A DNA stretch of 64,000 nucleotides from Diabrotica undecimpunctata (taxonomy: Eukaryota > Arthropoda > Insecta > Coleoptera > Chrysomelidae), in NCBI RefSeq assembly GCF_040954645.1, contig NC_092810.1, positions 72,774,660-72,838,659 of the forward strand, read 5' to 3'. Shown here one piece after another: positions 30,425 through 41,600 of the stretch. Position 1 is the stretch's first letter. Every line of letters begins with the position of its first letter. The position numbers were made by a program, and so were the translations under genes. Below the pieces are notes generated by a model. The model was not told the origin of the DNA and did no database searches. It worked only from the letters and a program-made list of their open reading frames with translations.

Positions 30425-31310
30425 TCAGCAAAAATGTGTCATTCTCAACCTAAGCATGGTACACAGACTTGCTTGCCTTGGTATCACAGGAGCTATGAGG
30501 GGCACACCAATAGCAGCTATGGGTGCCCTACTGGACACACTCGCTATAACTATACACATAGTTAAAAGGATTTCTATCCATACATAGGCCTAACGTACCT
30601 TTTTAAGTGGGTATTTGCCCACGAGAGGGATGGGCAGAGGAAACACTCAACCTAGACTGCAGGGTTATACTTGGTACATAGACGGGTCCAAATATCCTAG
30701 TGTGGACCAGGGCAGAGAAACTCCATAGACTAGTTGAACATAACAGTGTCACACTGGTATGGGTTCCAGGTCACCAATGGATACACGCAATTAAAGAGTT
30801 AGTGCACTTGCCAAAGAGCACCACTTACAAAATACTTCGGTCCAGAGCCGACCTTGACAAAAAAACAACGTCCGCGACCAGAAAAAAGCCTGGATTCGAA
30901 AGCGACAGAACTCTCACTGGGAAAAAATCCGGCCCAACACATGGCAAAATGTATATTGGACGGACACGTGCTAATGGGACCGAAGTACTGAGGAAAACAA
31001 GTAGAAATCAGCTCAGAGATATAACAGGCTTCCTTACTGTGCATACGCCAGTCATATAACGCCTACGTAAAATGGGACTTTTTCAAGAGAATTCAGCTGC
31101 ATACTCTGTAGCAGGGGACCTAAAATATTCAATCATATATTACAGGAACGCGAGTCATTACATCGCAGACGGGAAACACTTTTCGGAGACTATCAAGTAA
31201 CTCCAAAATCATATGGTATCCATTCTCTATACTTGTATGAGCTTGTACAGAGTTCTACAATCCTAGAATGGATCTCATGAGTAAATGGAAGATGTATAAT
31301 AAACCAACTG
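30425..31310 (+). pseudogene. LINE 3' half with RNase H domain
   Basis: Plus-strand relic of an I/R1/LOA-type LINE. RLACLGITGAMRGTPIAAMG and LDTLAITIHI are the post-RT block. YTWYIDGSKYP keeps the first RNase H Asp; KLHRLVEHNSVTLVWVPGHQ has the VPGH motif. RGPKIFNHILQERESLHRRR retains part of the C-terminal Cys-His region. Frames change several times. LINE RNase H removes template RNA in these clades. Distinct from the RNase H-free RTE copies here. Confidence 0.72.
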
Positions 31311-32090
31311 TCTGCAGTACGATCGGTTTAGAACAGACGGCTTCCATAGAAAAAAAAAAAAAAAAATAGGTAAATTACCGTGAGATGATGACCGGAACAA
31401 CCGATGTGTAAATATTGAATAGGAGGGAAACAGAACTGATCCTTGTGGTAGGCCGTTTTGCAAGGTTCTGGATCTATTAGTTTCTCCAGTGCGGTTTATT
31501 TGGAAAGTATGTCACTTAGCATTTGGTCTATCATAATGTTGAATAATTGGTAAGGTACCATTTTAAATAAAACACCCTTTTTGCAGTATTGGTTTATGAA
31601 AGCCACTTTTGTTGTAAGTTTCTTTCGGAATCCATCTTGCGCTGGAGGGATATTTAGGTTTGCAAATACTTTATAGCAGATATTACAACAAGAGATTGGC
31701 CTGCAGCTATCCACCTATCAGGTAATGCAGGGTCTTTTCCCGGTTTAGATATTGCGTGAATTAGGCAGCTTCTGCTTAATCATTATTTGATTGTTAGATT
31801 AAAATAACCACCTACTCCTGTGGTTTATAAATTCGAGATAAATTTTGTCAACTCCTGCTACTTTTCGACATTTAATAATTAAGTTTAATGCGTGTGCTAG
31901 TTCGTCAGACTCTATGAGCTTCATAATTTATAGGCTTTGCTGTTGTGCAGCCTTGACTAATACCGAACTTCTCTCTTATGCTTTGTTTTCTATGATTGAT
32001 TTGGAAAGTCTAACTATGCATTTAACTATGTCTTCCGGTTTGGAGGCCGTAAAATTTGTTATGAGGATTGTTTAAAATAGAATTCATTTT
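31275..32090 (-). pseudogene. Jockey-like LINE reverse transcriptase fragment
   Basis: Minus strand: ELAHALNLIIKCRKVAGVDK (usual KAAGVDGI box), GKDPALPDRW then PISCCNICYKVFANL, AQDGFRKKLTTKVAFINQY, and LQNGLPQGSVLFPSYSIFTH, the NGLPQGSVL block typical of Jockey-type LINEs. The F/YADD box is lost beyond the 3' end of the fragment. Stops and frameshifts separate the blocks. It lies tail to tail with the plus-strand RNase H-bearing LINE. Confidence 0.68.
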
Positions 32091-32519
32091 TCTAAAAAGG
32101 TTCGACAGAGTGCGGCTACTGTATGTAAAATTAAGATTCGGATTAAGAAGCATCGTGAGTATCCAGATTGTTCATATTTATCAAGTAGGCCTTTACATTC
32201 ATAATTCTAGCATGGAATTTACGATTTGGTTATTCCACGTGGAATGAGTTTTTTTGCGCAGCTAATCACAAACTATAATCACAAGCTTAGTTGTTACCAT
32301 TGACCTATGTTGGAATTTAGAAAAGTTCTCAAGAACTTCTCTTGTGACATTGTTAGAGCCAGGTTCGCTGATTGATATAAATTAGTGTAACAGCAGGGTA
32401 CCTTTCTGTATGAATTCTGTGTGAATTGTTGAAAACTATTCTATCTTATGTTAAAGTTTACGCTAAATACGAATATGTATGTCCCCCCATCTCAACAAGT
32501 GGTACCAATTTTTATAAAC
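32091..32519. other. Intronic stretch without recognised gene
   Basis: No gene or clear repeat seen. Confidence 0.5.
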
Positions 32520-32846
32520 AATTTTTAATAAATAAATTTTCAAATTTGATTATTTTAATTTACAACTAGTCTCATCGTAAAGTACGGCTAAAAATAAATT
32601 AAAAATGCTATATATGTTATATAAACAGTTTATAGTTTAAAAGTTATTGAAATATTTAAGTCGAGAAATCGAAGATCTAACTTTTAGGCCACATAACTTT
32701 TTACATGGTGCATTTTTATCTAGAAGCTGCACATAAATAGTAAGTTTGAACCTATTTCGACAATTTACTATTGAAAAAAATGAAAGAAACTTTATTTTTC
32801 AGTTAGTTAACAAGCAATAAACAAATAGCTTTTCGCTCTTGCAGAA
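32520..32846. repeat. Left arm of a 6.2-kb-spaced inverted repeat
   Basis: About 330 bp that match, in reverse orientation and with moderate divergence, 39056-39392. Shared phrases: AACTAGTCTCATCGTAAAGT, AGTACGGCTAAAAATA, AACTTTTTACATGGTGCATT and CAAATAGCTTTTCGCT. Possibly the terminal inverted repeats of the DNA transposon whose transposase halves lie at 35.3 and 38.6 kb. Confidence 0.75.
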
Positions 32847-33399
32847 CCAAAAACACAAACCGTACACACAAACCTACAAATCGAGTACGTATGTCGACAT
32901 AGGGTCATGAATAGGACAAAGTCATGAATTTAATGGGTTTTTAAATACAGAGCTAAGAAAAATTTGGTCTGTTTTGCTATTTAACTGTAGTACACAAATA
33001 ATTGAGTCATTAGCAAGACAATTTTTGTTGAATTTGACGTAATCCATTAATGTCATTTTAATCTTTAGTGATACAGGAAGGTAGGTATTTGTTAAAAATT
33101 AACTTTTTTAAAAAAAGCTTTTTTTAATTTCCTTTATGCTTTACATTTCCTATACATGTTCTTACATTAAATATAATAAACAAGGTAATAATAACCAATA
33201 AAGTTTAATAAACAAAAAATATGGCTACTGTTATTATTGATTTAATGATGGATTTCAAAGCCAAAAAATTACATGTTAGTCTCGTAAAGACCGTCCAGAC
33301 GGATATGGAAGGGTAGTCCATAGTATTAATTCAAGCAAACTTAAACTTAAACTGTTACCTAATAAAAAACCATTCATATAGTTTCATTATATATTGAAC
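32847..33399. other. Intronic stretch without recognised gene
   Basis: AT-rich, no gene recognised. Confidence 0.5.
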
Positions 33400-34620
33400 C
33401 AAGAAAGAATATAACAGTGCCAGATTGGAATGAATTTTTTGCTAATGTACCAAAACTTTTTAATAGTAGGTGATTTTAATGCCTACCTTGTTTCTTGGAG
33501 TTGCGAATTTATTGACACATATGGGAATATTTTATCTGATGCAATAAACCAATGTAGTCTTGTTTTTCTAAACAAGTAGCAGTTAAGTATATAATATAAT
33601 GAAATATGGAAAGGACAAACAACAATCCCCGAAAGTTGGAAGGAGTATATTATCATCTCAATAAAAAAACACTGCAAACCGGATTCCATTCCAACCTTTT
33701 ATAGGCCTATATTATTAGCTTCATGTGTGCTGAAAACCTGCGAGGGGCTTATCAAAATTCGTCTGAAGCACAGTATATTGCTAAAGAATTATTTTAGCAT
33801 TAAACTGTGTCTTGAGCAATGGTTAGAGAATGAAGATATTCTACCTGACACACAACATGGTTTCAGAAAATCTAGGTCAACATTGGAAGGATTAACAGTA
33901 ATTATAACAGATACTTTAGCTGGATTTACTAGTAACCTCATGACTATGGCAGGTTTCAACGATATTACAGAGGCATTTGATAACGTTAATCTAGATGTTT
34001 TAACGAATAAATTGATTTCAATTGGATTTCAACAATTAGCGAACTTTATAAGTTCGCTGCATACAGACAGAAGAAGTAACTACTACACTTAGAACTACGA
34101 ACCTTGACTCCCCCAAGGCAGTATTGTACATCCAGTTTTGTTTTTATTGTATACAATGGATGCCAGTGTTAAACTTCCAGACATACGAATAATAAAATTT
34201 GTAGGTGATATTGTTTTTTATTGTACAAAGAAAAACTTTAAAACTTGTGAATATAAATTAAACAAAACTTATGACATCTTCAAGGAGTAACTGAATGAAC
34301 ATTATTTTACACTCTCTGACCAAAAAACAAATTCGTACAGGTGCCACTTTTTATGATCACACAACAAAATATAAAGAGTTCAGATTACCAGATGAGGCAA
34401 CGATATATACAGCAGAATGTTTGCAATAAGTAAAGCTCTGAAATATATACAAGGGACTCATAGACCCAAAAGCATTTTATTTACAGATTGCAAAAGTGTC
34501 GTAGAGAGACTAAAAAATAAAAGTACGTCCAAGAACTTAAATCCTCTAGAAGCCATCTAATTAAGTAAAAAAGCCAAAATATATATATAAAAAAGCGCAT
34601 AGAGCCTTAGAAATGGGCAA
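33400..34620 (+). pseudogene. Jockey/I-like LINE relic (EN, RT, RNase H)
   Basis: Plus strand: VPDWNEFFANVPKLLIVGDF and GDFNAYLVSWSCEF (endonuclease GDFN motif) at 33420-33560, then an internal deletion into RT: TTIPESWKEYIIISIKKHC, FYRPILLASCVLKTCE, LPDTQHGFRKSRSTLEGL, FNDITEAFDNVNLDVL, LPQGSIVHPVLFLLYT and IIKFVGDIVFY. The catalytic box FADDI has become FVGDI and the first Asp motif is altered. An RNase H-like AISKALKYIQGTHRPKSILF with TDCKSVVERL follows at 34415-34520. Several frameshifts. Confidence 0.7.
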
Positions 34621-35278
34621 AAAAGAAAATTTGAAAACTTAGGGAAGACATAGCAATAAGAAATAATAATTAAGAAGAGTCAAATGTTTAGAGGCTCAAC
34701 TCCTGAAAAATCACTATTAGACTCGGAATTATTATCACTGACATCACTACTACTGTCTTCCTGGAAATTAATTATTATTTAACCAAAAACTAAATCTAAA
34801 ACAGGTTCTTTTTCCTTAAAAAACTTGTAATATTACTTCTAAAATATTAGAATTCATTTATATAAAATATTATAATTCATACTCGTGTAACATAGTTTCG
34901 CATTTTGTTTATATAAATATGTTTGGTAATTCGAATCGAGGACATTCATAAGGGAACAAACTTGACACGAATAAGTAAAGTGCTGACACAGGCAAGGCCA
35001 GGGCTATTAAAAGCAACAACAATCATTATCTGGAGATCAGAACTAATTTAACGTCAAGATGGCAAGTTAATGCATCACGTATTGTCAACGTCAACTAAGT
35101 ACTATTATATTTAAGATAATTAACATTTTAAGAGTGTACAGTAGTGTTTAATAAATGGTTACATCAGTCAACAACACGTTATATACTACTCACAACGTTA
35201 TTTACCATAAACTGTTCGAAACGTTTAGCGGTTTTACATAGTTTTTTCCACCCTTTATTTTAAAACGTTTCAAAAAAT
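34621..35278. other. Intronic stretch without recognised gene
   Basis: No coding similarity. A GC-richer stretch near 34920-35185 with an AATAAA could be an LTR remnant, but no partner was found. Confidence 0.45.
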
Positions 35279-35590
35279 TCATCGCAAAAACGATCCACAG
35301 AACTTTAAGTCAACGTTTTTCTCAGCCAAGTATTTTTTAATAGATGCCAACACTAGTTGTATGGCATTGAGATCTGGATGATATGGAGGCAGCCTTAATG
35401 CCGAATGACCATTATTACTTAGTATTCTGTAAATTTCATAAACCTTAAATCTGGGTGTATGGCTTTGTACAATGCTGTAAAGATTGACTTTTAACATACT
35501 TTCTAAAAAAGTCAGATTCTGTTGTCTTGGCCAGTCTTTCATTGTATTCTTCGTTGAACTCATATTAGGACATTTTTCAGCTTGCACGTT
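35279..35590 (-). pseudogene. DDE transposase, C-terminal part (IS630-like)
   Basis: Minus strand: AEKCPNMSSTKNTMKDWPRQ, NLTFLESMLKVNLYSIVQSH, RFKVYEIYRILSNNGHSALR and LRLPPYHPDLNAIQLVLASI, then KKYLAEKNVDLKF. This is the C-terminal half of an insect IS630-like DDE transposase; the block usually ends NPIEL(V/I)WA, so the catalytic Glu is Gln here. It begins right after where the second catalytic Asp should be. The N-terminal HTH part of the same kind of protein lies at 38628-38880 on the same strand, so the two may be halves of one gene. Confidence 0.7.
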
Positions 35591-35639
35591 GTGTTAAGAA
35601 GTGTTTGGGCAGATTTTATAATCAATCAATGTTGTCAAA

Positions 35640-35945
35640 AGTTAAATTAAAAAAATTAATATAAAATTACGTAAATTGGGAATCTTCCGGCGTTCTGTGT
35701 TTCTGTGTTTTTTTTTGCTGATGTATTTATTAGATTAATTTTTGATGTTTGCCTTTTCGATGTTTCTTCACATTAATACCATTTTAACGCTACAGATCTT
35801 TTAAAGGTAAGATCATTTACTTAATTGTTTCTCATATTAGATGTATTGCTAATAACACTCTTTTAGATGAACTGATGATGCTCATTAAACAGTGGGCGAA
35901 ACGTCTTCATTAAATAGATAAAGTAGCACAACTCTTGTCTTTTTT
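35640..35945 (+). mobile_element. Penelope-like terminal fragment
   Basis: Non-coding fragment ending in a hammerhead core followed by TTAAATAGATAAAGTAGCAC and TATCTCCAAATTGACC. No PLE coding sequence is attached; identity is inferred from the ribozyme. Confidence 0.5.
35866..35911 (+). ncRNA. Hammerhead ribozyme candidate (PLE end, copy 2)
   Basis: GATGAA (stem I), CTGATGA (canonical core), one extra T, GCTCA/TGGGC stem II (5 bp, one wobble) with a loop, GAAA (core), self-complementary ACGT as stem III, C as cleavage base at 35905, then TTCATT closing stem I with GATGAA (5 pairs plus a wobble). All invariant core bases are present. Confidence 0.72.
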
Positions 35946-36000
35946 ATCTCCAAATTGACCGAAAACATCCCATTCACTTAAGAGTGCACTTTATATATAT

Positions 36001-36424
36001 ACAGGGTGGTCCTTAAGTAATTGTACAAAAAAAAACAGTAGATTCTACACTTTAAAATATTACGATTTAAGCCAAATTGCTTTAATAAAATGTTGATATT
36101 AAGAAAGATACAGGGTGTTAAAGTGCAAAATTAAAATTTTATTTTTCGCTATAACTTTTACGTTTCTAAATATTTTTGGACAAAATTTTACAGTTGGATG
36201 CTTTTAAGTAAAATAAATTATAATTTTATACTTACTTTAATGTAACTAATAGAGGGCGCCACATATGCCACATGTGTGGCATAAATTTGCGCTTAACTTT
36301 TTTGCTCTTTAAGTTAGCTCTATTTGTGTTAAAAAATGTTACAGATACATTATTTTTACAAAGAAAAGGTATACTTGTTAGTAACCTGGAAATTCAACCG
36401 TTTTCGAGATAAATGCATTTTATG
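36001..36424. repeat. Unclassified repeat starting ACAGGGTGG
   Basis: Begins TACAGGGTGGTCCTTAAGTA next to a short TA run, a start seen in several insect DNA-transposon derivatives, with a second ACAGGGTGT at 36111. No right terminus was identified and the palindrome follows directly. No coding sequence. Confidence 0.4.
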
Positions 36425-36940
36425 CAGGATATGCTAAAATATGGTATCAGTAAATACAATGAAATTAGAATTAAATAGCATTGCATAAAATTGGTAAAAA
36501 AACTTACAACATGAGGTTAATCCATTAAATTTTCAAATTTACAAAACATTAAAACTTAACTTATTAAAATTATATAGTTATGTAAGTACAATATTTTAAT
36601 TTTATTTAATTTTGTGCAAATTCATTATGACATTGATTATGTTGATGTTTGATTTATGTCAGAAAGACACTCGTATCTGTTTATTCTATTTTTTGTTGTT
36701 GATAACTAGCTCTTGATTGTTATTATGGTTACGTACAAAGTGGCGCCAAATATGAATATTTAAATTTTTTGAAATTATAGTATTTATAGTCAGAAAATCT
36801 AATATTAGAAAATTATAGTATTAATTTTCGTAAGACAGAATGTAATTATAGATATTGCTTAGTTTATCAATATCAGTTTTTTTATTAACGCATTGATATT
36901 TATTTATGCATACCATTTCTAAGAATTCTCTTTTATTTAA
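36425..36940. repeat. Left arm of 1.06-kb palindrome
   Basis: About 516 bp that pair with 36968-37487 with only scattered mismatches and small indels. The arm starts inside the hammerhead core word (complement of ATCCTG) and carries PLE-end sequence such as GAGGTTAATCCATTAAATTT. Confidence 0.92.
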
Positions 36941-36967
36941 TTTTAAATTTTATTTAATTTTATTTAA

Positions 36968-37487
36968 CCAATTAAATAAAAGAGAATTCTTAGAAATGGT
37001 ATGCATAAATAAATATCAATCCGTTAATAAAAAAACTGATATTGATAAACTAAGCAATATCTATAATTACATTCTGTCTTACGAAAATTAATACTATAAT
37101 TTTCTAATATTAGATTTTCTGACTATAAATACTATAATTTCAAAAAATTTAAATATTCATATTTGGCGCCACTTTGTACGTAACCATAATAACAATCAAG
37201 AGCTAGTTATCAACAACAAAAAATATAATAAACAGAAACGAGTGTCTTTCTGACATAAATCAAACATCAACATAATCAATGTCATAATGAATTTGTACAA
37301 AATTAAATAAAATTAAAATATTGTACTTACATAACTATATAATTTTAATAAGTTAAGTTTTAATGTTTTGTAAATTTGAAAATTTAATGGATTAACCTCA
37401 TGTTGTAAGTTGTTATACTAGTTTTATACAATGCTATTTAATTCTAATTTCATTGTATTTACTGATACCATATTTTAGCATATCCTG
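36968..37487. repeat. Right arm of 1.06-kb palindrome
   Basis: Reverse complement of 36425-36940 across a 27-bp spacer (36941-36967). A short open frame crosses the centre and reads KREFLEMVCINKYQSVNKKT at its right end; it may be the start of a PLE polyprotein or chance. Beyond 37487 only this side continues into the full hammerhead motif. Confidence 0.92.
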
Positions 37488-37519
37488 AAGAAGCAAATAA
37501 ATTTTGCGAAAGCTTGATA
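37481..37519 (+). ncRNA. Hammerhead-like ribozyme motif (PLE end, copy 3)
   Basis: TATC, CTGAAGA, extra A, GCAAA-loop-TTTGC, GAAA, AGCT stem III, T, GATA. Same layout as the copy at 3845-3883 on the other strand, within matching flanks. Stem I is only 4 bp; activity uncertain. Confidence 0.55.
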
Positions 37520-37578
37520 AAGAACAAAGAGTTTCACTTTCCTGTCCTATTAATGACTGCAACCTCAAAATAAAACTT

Positions 37579-37854
<276 letters not shown>

Positions 37855-38546
37855 CAGTAGACTCCCGCTATAACGAGAACTGAAGACTAATTACCTCGTT
37901 ATAAGCCGATCTCGTTATATCAGACAACAATAATATTGTGCATGCATACGAATATGTAGTTTTCTAAAACATTAACTTCCTATAGTGAAATCATTCGGAG
38001 CAATATAAGATGCTAATAAATATTGTTTGAAAGGCGTTTTTGAAAAAAAGTTGTTTACTTTTATTGTCAATGAAATACATTAAAACAAAAAAGAGTTTTT
38101 TTTTATTGTCAATAATATAGGTTTAAACAAAAAAACTGTACTTGCATTTTTCCCAACTACATAATGTATAAAGCCCATTTTCAAGGATAACATAAACTAT
38201 TGCTTCTGCCATTGGAAGAATTCTGTCGTTTTTGACTGCTTTAAATTGTTCAGTATTATTCTATCATATTTTCTAAATATGTGAAACAGTTGTATTTATT
38301 GTAAAGAAGTTTATTGCGGGCGGCAGTTATATTTATTGCGGGGCCGTTTAAAAAGGTATTTATTTATAGCCACGTCCGGGCCAAAAACGTAAAAAAACAC
38401 GTTTTTCAATTTTATTTTCTCTCGTTATAACCAAATTTGCCTCGCTATAGAGGGTTATAGTTCAATAGAAATTTTACGGGACATCTAATGTACCTCGTTA
38501 TAAGCGAAACCTCGTAATACCGTGTTCGTTATAAAGGGAGTATACC

Positions 38547-38547
<1 letters not shown>
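37855..38547. mobile_element. pogo/Tigger-like MITE inserted at TA
   Basis: Left end CAGTAGACTCCCGCTATAAC; complement of the right end CGGTATACTCCCTTTATAAC. Both continue into ACGA, and the element is bounded by TA on each side. The CAGTxGACTCCC terminus and TA target are typical of pogo/Tigger elements. The 693-bp interior repeats CTCGTTATAA-like phrases near both ends and has no transposase frame, so it is non-autonomous. Confidence 0.72.

Positions 38548-38549
<2 letters not shown>

Positions 38550-38612
<63 letters not shown>
38550..38612. repeat. (TA)n microsatellite
   Basis: TA tract to the right of the Tigger-like MITE. Confidence 0.95.
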
Positions 38613-38615
<3 letters not shown>

Positions 38616-38627
38616 AGGTCGGTTATC

Positions 38628-38880
38628 TTATCGGTATTTTTTAATATCTCGAAGAAAATTTCTCAATTGTTGGATTTCCAGTTTTTCCATTACAAGTTTT
38701 CTATTATTTTTTGGTTTTCTCCAACGAAACCCTATATCCCTCATGGCTTTTCTCAAAAATTCATGAGATCTATTGTAATTGTATTCAGTGACAAATTTTC
38801 TGTGCATTTCTTGTTGCATAAAGTGTATAACATTCGCTAAAATTTCTCGGTTTGACCGGACAAAACTTTTCAATTCAAGT
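38628..38880 (-). pseudogene. DDE transposase, N-terminal part (IS630-like)
   Basis: Minus strand: MKSFVRSNREILANVIHFMQ, then RSHEFLRKAMRDIGFRWRKP and KNNRKLVMEKLEIQQLRNFL, DIKKYR. This is the helix-turn-helix region of insect IS630-like DDE transposases (the IGFRWRKPKNNRKLVMEK block is diagnostic). It stops where the catalytic domain should start. The C-terminal part at 35279-35590 is on the same strand in the correct order, with about 3 kb of other elements between. Confidence 0.7.
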
Positions 38881-39055
38881 TTGATTTAAATTCCATTTCA
38901 CGTCACTGTCACTGTTCTTTATGCAAACTCTATCGCAGACTGTACCGACCGATGTTTATACATCGAGTTGTTTACTTCTACTGGCGTGGCAATTTTAAGA
39001 ATTTCAAACTTGTTCTTAGGTTTGACAAATTGTCTCGCCCGATCTGTGCATTTGA

Positions 39056-39392
39056 TTCTGCAAGAACGAAAAGCTATTTGCTTCTTGCTTGTTAACTCAA
39101 TGAAAAAAAAAAGATTGTTCTATTGTTTTCAATAGTAAATTGTCGAAATAGATCCAAACTTTTTATGTACGTGCAGCTTCTAGAGAAAAATGCACCATGT
39201 AAAAAGTTATGAGGCCTAAAAGTAATGACTAAATCTTTGATTTCTCGACTTAAAAATTTTAATAACTTTTAAACTACAAAATTTTTATATATAACATATA
39301 TACCATTTTTAATGTATTTTTAGCCGTACTTTACGATGAGACTAGTTGTAAATTAAAATATTTAAATTTGAAAAATTTATCTATTAAAAATT
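39056..39392. repeat. Right arm of the 6.2-kb-spaced inverted repeat
   Basis: Inverted partner of 32520-32846. On the minus strand it lies just upstream of the transposase N-terminal fragment, where a promoter-bearing terminal repeat would be expected. Confidence 0.75.
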
Positions 39393-39439
39393 CTTAATTA
39401 ATCTTAAGCTTAATTCTTAATTATTAAAAATATCTTGCC

Positions 39440-39720
39440 AGGTGAGCAAAAGTAGGAAGCTCATCTGGTAGCTATCCAGCATTCGGTGGATTGCATATGT
39501 TGTCAATAGTTATTTCGTCTACACTCACCGCAGTATGAATATCTCTTGTATAGACTAACAGTAAACTGTGCTTATATGGTTATTATCTGCTCTGTAATAG
39601 GTAGCGACTGATTAAATGGAGGTCATTGGTAGTATGTATTTCTTGGATTGTAACAACGTCAATTTGTTCTTTGTAAGGATCTGGTTAAGATACTCCGGCC
39701 ATATTTATTTGACATACTCA
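39440..39720 (-). pseudogene. Possible Jockey-like endonuclease scrap
   Basis: Minus strand reads, across frames, INVVTIQEIHTTNDLHLISR-like and SVDEITIDNICNPPNAG. The QEIH word and the PPN phrase fit the endonuclease of Jockey-type LINEs, but nothing longer supports it. Confidence 0.35.
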
Positions 39721-39957
39721 GATTGTTGGTCCGATTGTCAGATGGTTCCAATAAAAACCGTTGTTTTTTTCTTTGTATTTCAATACCGTATTGCGATCTC
39801 ACTAGATCTGCGGAGGATGGTCTAGCGGTTCTTAGGCGGTACTATATAAAATCATTAACATCAAATAAATAAAAATGATAACACAGAGTAAGTGAATATT
39901 TGAGCGTTAAATATAGTTCACAGAACTCCCAATGATTTAAGATCCATTGATAGAACC

Positions 39958-39958
<1 letters not shown>

Positions 39959-40010
<52 letters not shown>
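39959..40010. repeat. (TA)n microsatellite
   Basis: TA tract about 30 bp into the 13.1-kb XRN1 intron, close to the donor at 40041. The stretch from 39720 holds no other recognised feature. Confidence 0.95.
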
Positions 40011-40014
<4 letters not shown>

Positions 40015-40041
40015 AAACATATAATAAAATTATTTGTTTAC

Positions 40042-40345
40042 CTGGCTTTCCAGTCTTTTCCACCATCAAACGTTCTCCGTAAGATATATTAATAAGGGCA
40101 GTTTTCGGCAGCAGATATCCTCTGTTTTCTGAACAATTTAACTTTAAGCCATCTCGAAATGGTTTATCAAATACAACTTCATACATAGTGTCTCTTTCGT
40201 TGTTAGTACTAGAATTCCTTATTGCGGTAACTGTCCCTTTATGTCCAAATGGAACTGAGTACCCATGCCTTACGTTAACTATTCTATCTAGAACATCAGT
40301 TTCAGTTTTTGGATCGGGTTCTATCGTACCGCTTTGAATTTCAGG
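40042..40345 (-). CDS. XRN1: XRN1 exon, SH3-like domain
   Basis: A 304-bp exon. Acceptor TTTACTTTAG, donor GTAAACAA. It starts in phase 0 and leaves one base for the next exon. It encodes PEIQSGTIEPDPKTETDVLD, then the strongly conserved RIVNVRHGYSVPFGHKGTVT, TMYEVVFDKPFRDGLKLNC and NRGYLLPKTALINISYGERL. This corresponds to the SH3-like barrel that packs on the XRN1 nuclease core and stabilises it. XRN1 degrades decapped, 5'-monophosphorylated RNA 5' to 3' in the cytoplasm. The exon is intact and follows the previous exon across a compact 213-bp intron, unlike the other introns. Confidence 0.93.
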
Positions 40346-40558
40346 CTAAAGTAAATAAAGTATTTTATAAATATTTAAACTAAACTATAGCAACTACATA
40401 AAGTAAAAGAGCTTAAGCACAAACGACCTTGAAAATTCCTGTCAAAATTATTTAACGGTAAGGCCCTAATAAACGAATATAGAATCTAGGTAAAAATACG
40501 TGATTTCGCAGCTCTTGTTTTCATTATATACTTTAAATAATTACTGTACGATACATAC

Positions 40559-40748
40559 CCTATACAAAAATTGTGGTTTTATTTGAATATTCCTGTTTTT
40601 TACAGGTGTGTCTTTATAAGCATCTATAGTTCGTTCTAAAGCCTCAATAGTTTCTGGTTCTAAACTTTTACTATTACAAGGTTGCCTCTCTATGGAATTA
40701 ATAGGTAAAGATTTTATCCACTGCTGTAATTCTTTAAATCGTTGTTCG
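40559..40748 (-). CDS. XRN1: XRN1 exon, winged-helix to SH3-like linker
   Basis: A 190-bp exon. Acceptor TTTGATTTCAG, donor GTATGTAT. With the AG carried over from the previous exon it begins SEQRFKELQQWIKSLPINSI and continues RQPCNSKSLEPETIEALERT, IDAYKDTPVKNRNIQIKPQF and LYR. The order of a Trp-containing helix, a long amphipathic helix and the IKPQFLYR strand parallels the known XRN1 sequence between the winged-helix and SH3-like domains. It ends in phase 0, joining PEIQSG of the next exon. Confidence 0.92.
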
Positions 40749-41276
40749 CTGAAATCAAAGATAATTTCAAAGAACGAATACTAAAATATCAAACCACATC
40801 AGTAGAATCAAAAGACAACTATATAATAATATTATCGAATATATAAAGAAAAACACCTTAAGCATAAGGACTTCAAGTCTACTCATATTTATATTGAATA
40901 CACTTACTAACTTCGACCGTAGAGCTTGGTAGAACTAACGAAATTCGGTTGTAATAATTAGCATAGAATTAACCTTAATCCACGTTGACATGGGTAGTGA
41001 ATTACGAACGTGGGCCACGCTTTCGTAAGACACGTTCCGTGTAAACAAGTACATTCGTGAAATACGAAGATAAACCGCGTTGATATGGGTAGTGAATAAC
41101 GAGTAAGAGTCACTCTTGGGGTAAACGAATCTTAATAACTTCACGATCGTGGTTATGCCTCGTTCGTCAAGAGAGTTTACACGGTAAATATTTGCTTCAT
41201 GGCGAATATGCAGTGCTTGGTGGCAGAAGCATGTCAAGTTATGTGTGGAGTTATAGCAGACAGGATTTCATAAACT

Positions 41277-41600
41277 TTGGCAAGAAAAAGGAAGAAAAGG
41301 CGATGGTTTACAAAGGAGTGCGTTCAACAACGAAGTCATACTAATTTAATTAAAGACATCTCCAAGTACCCTGAAGATTCTAAAGATTTGCTTAGAATGT
41401 CGGAACACCATTTTCAATATTTATTGGAACTTGTTAGCTCCAAAATTAAAAAAAAAAACAATCTATTAATATGAGAGAAACTCTATGGGTCAAACTGAAA
41501 TTGCTAGAATATTTTAGCTATTTAGAGTCCCCAAATTATCCATAAGAAAATTTATAGAAGTTTTGGATCCAGTTTGAGATGCTCTAAAAGAATTTGTCTA
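41277..41600 (+). pseudogene. Harbinger (HARBI1-like) transposase, N-terminal fragment
   Basis: Plus strand: RRWFTKECVQQRSHTNLIKD, LLRMSEHHFQYLLELVSSKI, then in other frames FRVPKLSIRKFIEVLDPV, a stop, and DALKEFV. These are the N-terminal blocks of PIF/Harbinger nucleases (the RMSEHHFQYLLELV and FRV-S-STI-K regions) before the DDE core. The catalytic domain is absent; after 41600 the interior is non-coding. Lies between the Harbinger terminal repeats. Confidence 0.7.

Noticed and set aside
34918..35185. Possible solo LTR with AATAAA
   Set aside because: No terminal TG/CA pair with a duplication and no second copy in the window.
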